Assembly: GCA_030147755.1 (NCBI GenBank)
Contig: JASBUW010000133.1
Coordinates: 1-58,140 of the forward strand
Reading direction: 5' to 3'
Source: Parachlamydiaceae bacterium
GTDB taxonomy: Bacteria > Chlamydiota > Chlamydiia > Chlamydiales > Parachlamydiaceae
DNA: 58,140 nt
Of the stretch, positions 52,826 through 58,140 are shown one piece after another; within the stretch, counting starts at the first letter, position 1; each line of letters starts with the position of its first letter. Made by a program: the position numbers and the translations under genes. A model generated the notes under the pieces. That model was not told where the DNA came from, made no database searches, and was given only the letters and a program-made list of their open reading frames with translations.

Positions 52826-53581
52826 TCAATGTAATGAGTTTTTTAAAAGATAAAGAAGAATACCGCCTGCCACAGCGACATTTAAAGATTCCATATTGCC
52901 TGGCATGGGAATGGTGACGGCTTGACATAAGGCTTGCATATTAGATGAAGCACCGCGCGCCTCATTACCAAGCACTAATAAACGCTTTTTGGACTGAGGA
53001 ACTTGTTCTGGACATATTCCTTGAATATGCGCAACCAAGGCTTGTACATTTTGTGCTTGTACCCATTCTGTCAATTGCTCAGCTGAACCTTTCATCAATT
53101 TTAATTTGAAATGAGCTCCACGCGCTGCTCGCAACACTTTTTCATTAAACACATCACAACTTCCGGGTAAGAGATAAAGCGCTTCCCATCCAAGCGCTAA
53201 CGCGGTGCGCATTAAAGTCCCCAAATTACCTGGATCGCTAATGCCGTCTAATGCCACCACTAAATGCTCTTGTGTCAATTGGTGAAAAGGAGGCAAACGC
53301 ACTTCAGCTAATAATCCTTCCGGTGCAGGCATGTTAGAGATTTTTTGCAAAATGGCTTCCGTGATTTGCCATTTTTCGGACATAGGGATGGCATCTGCAA
53401 AAGAAGCATAAGCGGGTGTATAAAATAAGCGTAGAATAGAAGCAGAGATTTCTTGAATGGGTTTAGGCCCCTCCAATAAAAGCGCTTGCTGGTCATAGCG
53501 ATAAGCAGCTTGATCTCTTAATTTGACCAAGTGTTTCACAAGAGGATGTTGTAAACTGGAGAGGGCAGGGACAGCATGCAT
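52826..53581 (-). CDS. TrmH/SpoU family RNA 2'-O-methyltransferase
   Basis: The 251-aa protein has the three SPOUT motifs: VALDGISDPGNLGTLMRTA, LLVLGNEARGAS, and IPMPGNMESLNVAVAGGILLY, which form the knotted SAM site. An N-terminal L30e-like substrate-binding domain (about 1-85) places it with rRNA Gm-type enzymes such as RlmB, though tRNA is possible. The ATG at 53581 overlaps the stop of the upstream gene (TAATG), indicating coupling; an alternative start lies 15 nt earlier. Confidence 0.88.
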   Translation of the reverse strand: MHAVPALSSLQHPLVKHLVKLRDQAAYRYDQQALLLEGPKPIQEISASILRLFYTPAYASFADAIPMSEKWQITEAILQKISNMPAPEGLLAEVRLPPFHQLTQEHLVVALDGISDPGNLGTLMRTALALGWEALYLLPGSCDVFNEKVLRAARGAHFKLKLMKGSAEQLTEWVQAQNVQALVAHIQGICPEQVPQSKKRLLVLGNEARGASSNMQALCQAVTIPMPGNMESLNVAVAGGILLYLLKNSLH

Positions 53582-54852
53582 TATTCTGTTCTCCATAAAG
53601 GCAGCGTAATCAATTTAGCCAGTACAGGAGCAGGATCTTGCCAATTTTCATTAATGGCCAAGCGTTCCGCTTCTTTCAATAATGCTCCCATATGCTTGCC
53701 CGGTTTGACTCCCTGTTGCTGTAAAACAGCAGCCGAGATTAAAGGCGTTCCCTTTTTTAAGTTTTGTACGTGAAAATCTAACTCTTTTAAGCGTTGAGTA
53801 TGGCGTTGCAACAAGAGCTCGCGTTTCTCATTGGCATAGCGCGCTGCCATAATTTGTAATCCCAATAAACAATCAGGATGCGCATAGAGGTGCGCCCAGT
53901 CATACGCTTCTTTGGTATCTCCGCTTTCTTCCGCTTGAATCGCGTTGTGGAAAGCATGTAAATATTCTATAAGCTTGATATCTTTATTGGTCGCTTTTAA
54001 CCGTTTCATCATATCGATTTTTTGATCTAATGGCAAAGTGGGAAAAAGTTCCATGAGGTAAGCAATTGTCGGGCATTCCGCCGGAAAATGCGCATAAGCG
54101 TGAACATAGTGACGCATATCCTTAATATGTAAATGTTTTAATTCAGGAAAAATTTCATCTAATACTTCCAGTCGATGCATATCGACAATCACTTGATCAA
54201 ATCCTGGATAAGCTGCCATTTTATTGAATTCTTGCCATACGCGTTCCATGGCTACTGCAGGAAAAAGCTTTGTGGCATGCTCACGAATGGCATCTTGTGT
54301 ATCTTGTTCAATGGTGAAGCGAAAACGCGCCGCAAAGCGAAAGGCACGCAGGATGCGCAAACGATCTTCGAAAAAACGCTCATGTGGATCCCCAATTGCG
54401 CGAATGATCCCCAATCGAATATCTTCTTGTCCATGCACATAATCGTGTATTTGCTCCTCTAAAGGATCATAAAACATGCCATTAATAGTAAAATCGCGTC
54501 GTTTGGCATCTTCTAAAGGATTAGACATTTCAATCCCCAAAGGATGACGTCCATCAATATAGCGTAAATCTTTGCGAAAAGTGGCGACTTCAAATTGATG
54601 CCCTTCCATAACCACAATCACAATCCCGAAAGCTAGTCCGACTAAAATGGTTTGCGGAAATAAATCCATGATTGCATTAGGGGGCGCATTGGTGGCAATA
54701 TCAATATCTTCCGAGGGATGACCCATGATGTAATCACGCACCCAACCACCGGCAAAATAGGCGATATAGCCTGCCCTAACTAATTTGGATACAATCAATT
54801 TGGCTTGCGCAAAAGCATCTGTCATATAATCCGCTATTCTTCTTAAATTCAT
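53581..54852 (-). CDS. CCA-adding enzyme / poly(A) polymerase
   Basis: The 423-aa protein is a class II nucleotidyltransferase: FAGGWVRDYIMGHPSEDIDI with the metal-binding DxD, then RRDFTINGMFYDPLEEQIHDY, and the ERFFEDRLRILRAFRFAARF helix. It either adds CCA to tRNA or polyadenylates RNA; the sequence alone does not decide. It lies 51 bp from the divergent mutL and is coupled to the downstream methyltransferase, both tied to RNA maturation. Confidence 0.9.
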   Translation of the reverse strand: MNLRRIADYMTDAFAQAKLIVSKLVRAGYIAYFAGGWVRDYIMGHPSEDIDIATNAPPNAIMDLFPQTILVGLAFGIVIVVMEGHQFEVATFRKDLRYIDGRHPLGIEMSNPLEDAKRRDFTINGMFYDPLEEQIHDYVHGQEDIRLGIIRAIGDPHERFFEDRLRILRAFRFAARFRFTIEQDTQDAIREHATKLFPAVAMERVWQEFNKMAAYPGFDQVIVDMHRLEVLDEIFPELKHLHIKDMRHYVHAYAHFPAECPTIAYLMELFPTLPLDQKIDMMKRLKATNKDIKLIEYLHAFHNAIQAEESGDTKEAYDWAHLYAHPDCLLGLQIMAARYANEKRELLLQRHTQRLKELDFHVQNLKKGTPLISAAVLQQQGVKPGKHMGALLKEAERLAINENWQDPAPVLAKLITLPLWRTE

Positions 54853-54903
54853 CTATCAGGTATAATAAGGCAATTTAGTATAACTTTCTACCTAAACGGC
54901 GTT

Positions 54904-56772
54904 ATGTTACCTGCTAAAATCCGCGTTTTAAGCGATCAAACCATTAATAAAATTGCCGCCGGCGAGGTCATTGAACATCCCGCTTCGGTTGTAAAAGAAT
55001 TAGTTGAAAATGCCTTAGATGCGGGAGCCACTCAAATTTGTGTGGAAATTCAAGAAGGGGGACGTCAGCTCATTCGTGTATCAGATAATGGATGTGGCAT
55101 GACGCATGACGATGCTTTATTGTGCTTAGAGCGCCACGCGACGTCTAAAATCCGTGAGGTAGAAGATATCCAAGATTTGCTTACCATGGGATTTCGAGGG
55201 GAAGCGATTCCTTCTATTGCTGCCATTTCTAAATTCACCTTACATACCTGCCCACGCACGAAAGAAGGGGGAAAAGTCCCTGAAGGCACCTTTTTAGTCG
55301 TAGAAGGCGGAAAATTGCTCTCTTGTGACGTAGCTCCTCGTGCTCCTGGCACGACCATTGAAGTCAAAACATTGTTCTTTAATGTGCCTGTCAGACGCAA
55401 ATTTCAGAAATCGCCCACCTTTGATGTGCAAGAAATTTTGAAAATGTTGGGACTCCTAGCATTGGGCTACCCTACGATTCAATTTGAACTATTGAGTGAC
55501 CAAAAGCAATTGTTAAAAACGTCTGCGCGCTCTTCTTCATCGACTTTTCATGAACTATTAGAGAATCGTTTAGAAGCTGTTTTCGGACAAGAATATCCCT
55601 CTGCCCTTCTTCCTCTCAAATTTCAACAAACTCCCTTTGAATTGGAAGGATTTATTGGCAATCCCACCACTCACAAACCAAACCGGACGGGACAACATCT
55701 TTTTATTAATCAGCGCCTGGTGACTTCTCCCTTGGTTGCACATGCGGTCAGAGAAGGGTATGGCACCATGCTCCCCACCCAACGTTATCCCCTTTTTGTG
55801 CTGCATTTACGTTTACCGGGATCTTATCTCGACGTGAATGTGCATCCCCAAAAAAAAGAAGTGCGTTTGAGACAAGAACAAGAATTAAGAGAGATGATTA
55901 TTCATGCTATTCAGACTAGTTTGCGTCAAGAACAAGGAGTGATTTTAAAACCTGAGATGCCGCCTGAAGAATCCTCAGCTAATCTCCCGCCATGGTCCTC
56001 CTATGCTGCTCTTTTATCGCCTCCTAAATCTCCGGTCGCTTCCGAAGCTCCGTGGGAATTTAAAACGACGGCCACATTGCCTGGAATTTCTACTCCTGTG
56101 TCAACATCTCCGGTTGTGCATGCACCCAAAATAGAATCTTCTCCCTCTTTTTTGCCTGCTCCTTCTATTCCCAAAGTGGTGGCAACTTTATTGGGTTATT
56201 GTCTCATAGACCCTTTCCAGCTTCATCCCCGTTTATTTGGCGAGACCAGTCATAAGCGTGAAGGAGGATTAGCCTTAATAGATCAACGAGCCGCTTATGC
56301 ACGCATTTATTACGAAAAATTGCTTAAACATGCGCATACTCACGAAAGTCAATCTTTATTATTGCCTGTTACCCTTCATTTAACAGTGGCAGAGACGCAA
56401 GTGGTACAAGAACATTTAAGCGCTTTCAATCAAATGGGATTTGGATTACGTGAATTTGGCCACCAAGCTTTCGTCGTCGATTCTTTTCCCACGTTTCTTA
56501 AACAAGAGCAATTACAAACCTGCCTCAGTTTAATTATTCAAGATTTAGTCGAGATGCAAGCGAGTCGACGTATGCAGACGCAAAAACAAGAACACCTTGC
56601 TTTGAGTGCTAGCCGTGCCTCACTTCCAAATGCCAAACAGCTATCTTTAGAAGAAGCACAAGGTTTAGTGCAGCAACTGATCCAATGTGAGTCTCCTGCT
56701 CAATGTCCGTTTGGCAAACCCATCTGTCTATATTTAGCACCTGATGAAATTGCAAAGTGGTTTCAAAAATAG
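54904..56772 (+). CDS. mutL: DNA mismatch repair protein MutL
   Basis: The 622-aa protein has the GHKL ATPase motifs (INKIAAGEVIEHPASVVKEL, ENALDAGA, DNGCGM, TMGFRGEA) in residues 1-330, a Pro/Ser-rich linker, and a C-terminal dimerisation domain from about 420. The nuclease motif DQHA(x2)E(x4)E reads DQRAAYARIYYE here, so His and the first Glu are replaced; the CPFGKP motif remains. It likely couples MutS to other nucleases without cutting DNA. It is followed 45 bp later by the M24 peptidase, the same pairing as in Chlamydia. Confidence 0.95.
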   Translation: MLPAKIRVLSDQTINKIAAGEVIEHPASVVKELVENALDAGATQICVEIQEGGRQLIRVSDNGCGMTHDDALLCLERHATSKIREVEDIQDLLTMGFRGEAIPSIAAISKFTLHTCPRTKEGGKVPEGTFLVVEGGKLLSCDVAPRAPGTTIEVKTLFFNVPVRRKFQKSPTFDVQEILKMLGLLALGYPTIQFELLSDQKQLLKTSARSSSSTFHELLENRLEAVFGQEYPSALLPLKFQQTPFELEGFIGNPTTHKPNRTGQHLFINQRLVTSPLVAHAVREGYGTMLPTQRYPLFVLHLRLPGSYLDVNVHPQKKEVRLRQEQELREMIIHAIQTSLRQEQGVILKPEMPPEESSANLPPWSSYAALLSPPKSPVASEAPWEFKTTATLPGISTPVSTSPVVHAPKIESSPSFLPAPSIPKVVATLLGYCLIDPFQLHPRLFGETSHKREGGLALIDQRAAYARIYYEKLLKHAHTHESQSLLLPVTLHLTVAETQVVQEHLSAFNQMGFGLREFGHQAFVVDSFPTFLKQEQLQTCLSLIIQDLVEMQASRRMQTQKQEHLALSASRASLPNAKQLSLEEAQGLVQQLIQCESPAQCPFGKPICLYLAPDEIAKWFQK

Positions 56773-56817
56773 AAATGCGCTAAGGTGAAGTTTACTACAT
56801 TTAAATGAGATACTCGC

Positions 56818-57888
56818 ATGAACTATGCAGCGCGCTTAAAGCGCTTACGTCAACTATTAGTCCAAATGCCTTGTGAAGCTCTTTTAATTGAGCATCCCAT
56901 TCATTTATTGTACTTAACCGGACTTGATTTGTCTGTAGGTAGACTGTTGGTTTCTCAACATGAAGCGTGCTTAATTGTCGATGGACGCTATTTAGAATAT
57001 AGTCAACAACAGAACGTCTATCCCGTTTATAATCTGAAAGATGATATCCTAAAAGAATGGTTACTGAATTATCATATTCATAGCCTCGGCTTTGATAAAC
57101 AATACACTACCTATCAAGCTTTTTTGACCCTCAACACACTTGCGACAGAATTCAATGCGAAAGGACATGCGTTAGAACTGCTTCCTATAGAATCGATTGT
57201 CCAACAATTGCGCTTGATCAAAGATGAAGATGAAATGGCCTATTTACGCGCCGCCGCCCATCTAGGCTATCAAGGCTATGAGCATGTGGTTTCTCTTCTC
57301 GAAGAAGGGGTGACGGAAGCAGAATTAGCCTTAGAATTAGAGTTCTTTTGGAAAAGAAAAGGCGCGAGTCGACTTGCTTTTAGCTCCATTATTGCCTTTG
57401 GCGAGCATGGATCCATGCCTCATCATCGCGCAGGTCATACGCGTTTAAAAAAAGACACCTCTGTCTTAATTGATATTGGTCTTGTGCTTTCTCATTATCA
57501 TTCAGATATGACACGCGTTGTCTTTTTTGGAACGCCCGATCCGGCGATACAGGAAATTTATCCCATTGTAGAAGAAGCTAAAAATCGCGCTTTAGCTTTG
57601 TGCCGTCCCGGTATTTTGTTAAGTGAATTAGATCGCGTCGCACGAGAATGGATCACGCTTAATGGATATGGAGATTATTTCACGCATAGTTTAGGACATG
57701 GGATTGGACTCGATATTCACGAGCCACCAATTATTCGCGAAAAAAGCACTTATGCTGCTACTCCTATTCAAGCTGGAATGACCTTTACCATTGAGCCCGG
57801 CATTTATCTACCAGGCATTGGCGGAGTGCGTTTAGAGGACACGGTCTTAATCACAGAGACAGGTTATGAGAACTTGACGATTGCTTAG
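56818..57888 (+). CDS. pepP: M24 metallopeptidase (Xaa-Pro aminopeptidase)
   Basis: The 356-aa protein has the creatinase-type N-terminal domain and the pita-bread M24 fold with the five metal ligands D219, D230 (IDIGLVLSHYHSDMTR), H294 (SLGHGIGLDIHE), E326 (FTIEPGIYLPG) and E340 (GVRLEDTV). It releases an N-terminal residue before Pro. It probably shares the mutL transcript. The length fits short bacterial Xaa-Pro dipeptidases/aminopeptidases. Confidence 0.92.
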   Translation: MNYAARLKRLRQLLVQMPCEALLIEHPIHLLYLTGLDLSVGRLLVSQHEACLIVDGRYLEYSQQQNVYPVYNLKDDILKEWLLNYHIHSLGFDKQYTTYQAFLTLNTLATEFNAKGHALELLPIESIVQQLRLIKDEDEMAYLRAAAHLGYQGYEHVVSLLEEGVTEAELALELEFFWKRKGASRLAFSSIIAFGEHGSMPHHRAGHTRLKKDTSVLIDIGLVLSHYHSDMTRVVFFGTPDPAIQEIYPIVEEAKNRALALCRPGILLSELDRVAREWITLNGYGDYFTHSLGHGIGLDIHEPPIIREKSTYAATPIQAGMTFTIEPGIYLPGIGGVRLEDTVLITETGYENLTIA

Positions 57889-57950
57889 AATGAATAGTCT
57901 CTGAAAATATTGTAAATGCTCATGGTATGCTTCAAAACTTAGTTTGTAGC

Positions 57951-58140
57951 GATGCCGCTAAGCCCTTTAGGGCGTCTGAACGAAGCCCACAGTGACCGAA
58001 GGGAACTGTGAGTATGCTTACTCATATTCTATAGCCCTTTAGGGCGACTCAGTAGCTAATCATTTTTGAATCGTCCTAAAGGACTCTATCTTTCTATATA
58101 TCATACCCACAGTTCCCTTCGGCCACTGTGGGCTTCGTTC
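57951..58140. repeat. Inverted repeat at the window edge with CTAAGCCCTTTAGGGCG copy 2
   Basis: GAACGAAGCCCACAGTGACC... (57978-58016) is inverted at 58102-58140 and reaches the window end, so it may extend further. The words AGCCCTTTAGGGCG (57961 and 58032) match the element at 1877-1905. No gene is seen after the peptidase stop. Confidence 0.8.

Noticed and set aside
57889-58140. Insertion sequence at the window end
   Set aside because: Inverted repeats are present, but no transposase frame or target duplication is visible.

Overview
The window looks like a chromosomal segment of an environmental, probably amoeba-associated, chlamydia (Parachlamydiaceae-like). The clues are gene pairs shared with Chlamydia (mnmG-lplA, lpdA-lipA, mutL next to an M24 peptidase), a BioY biotin transporter, a Hc2-like Lys/Ala-rich histone-like protein, and large eukaryote-like proteins (BTB, WH2/polyproline, nuclear-localisation-like basic clusters) that resemble host-directed effectors. 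No rRNA, tRNA, CRISPR array or intact insertion sequence was recognised.

Layout. 1-3.7 kb: a Na+:solute symporter preceded by a promoter, a His-rich 40-codon leader ORF and two mutually exclusive hairpins; a collagen-like protein; bioY. 3.7-9.3 kb: a NagZ-type GH3 hydrolase fused to an extra C-terminal domain, an unknown 504-aa protein, and an AlbA/Schlafen-type regulator with five 10-bp-phased repeats upstream. 9.5-16.6 kb: a metabolic/secreted block with an amine oxidase, an exported PTEN/phytase-like phosphatase, an O-methyltransferase, a glutaminyl cyclase, and a coupled three-gene operon of type III polyketide synthase, methyltransferase and FAD oxidoreductase. 16.6-22.2 kb: unknown proteins, a LigD-like phosphoesterase-polymerase without a ligase domain, a histone-like protein, a DUF1761 protein and a 29-aa ribosomal mini-protein. 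22.4-33.7 kb: mnmG-lplA, a DUF4143 ATPase, a GT39-like glycosyltransferase, a polyproline/WH2 candidate actin effector and the lpdA-lipA-HEAT operon. 34-44 kb: small membrane or secreted proteins, secA, a Bax-inhibitor homologue, a STAS protein, eno and rsgA. 44-52 kb: two large candidate effectors, a second DUF4143 ATPase, a tandem pair of secreted paralogues and a fossil of the ATPase gene. 52.5-58 kb: rRNA/tRNA methyltransferase, CCA/poly(A) polymerase, mutL and the M24 peptidase.

A strong theme is the intergenic DNA: nearly every gap of more than 250 bp holds a long inverted repeat with 17-115-bp arms, and several share words (CTCTGTG..., GCGTCTCTTGCG, CTAAGCCCTTTAGGGCG). They sit mostly between convergent genes and may act as terminators or be non-autonomous mobile palindromes. 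The most notable observations are the PKS/methyltransferase/flavoprotein operon (alkylquinone-like logic), the duplicated polyproline+WH2 protein, the PTEN-like phosphatase P-loop on an exported protein, the His-rich leader ahead of a transporter, and palindromic operators ahead of both DUF4143 ATPases. All family assignments come from reading motifs by eye; no database search was run.
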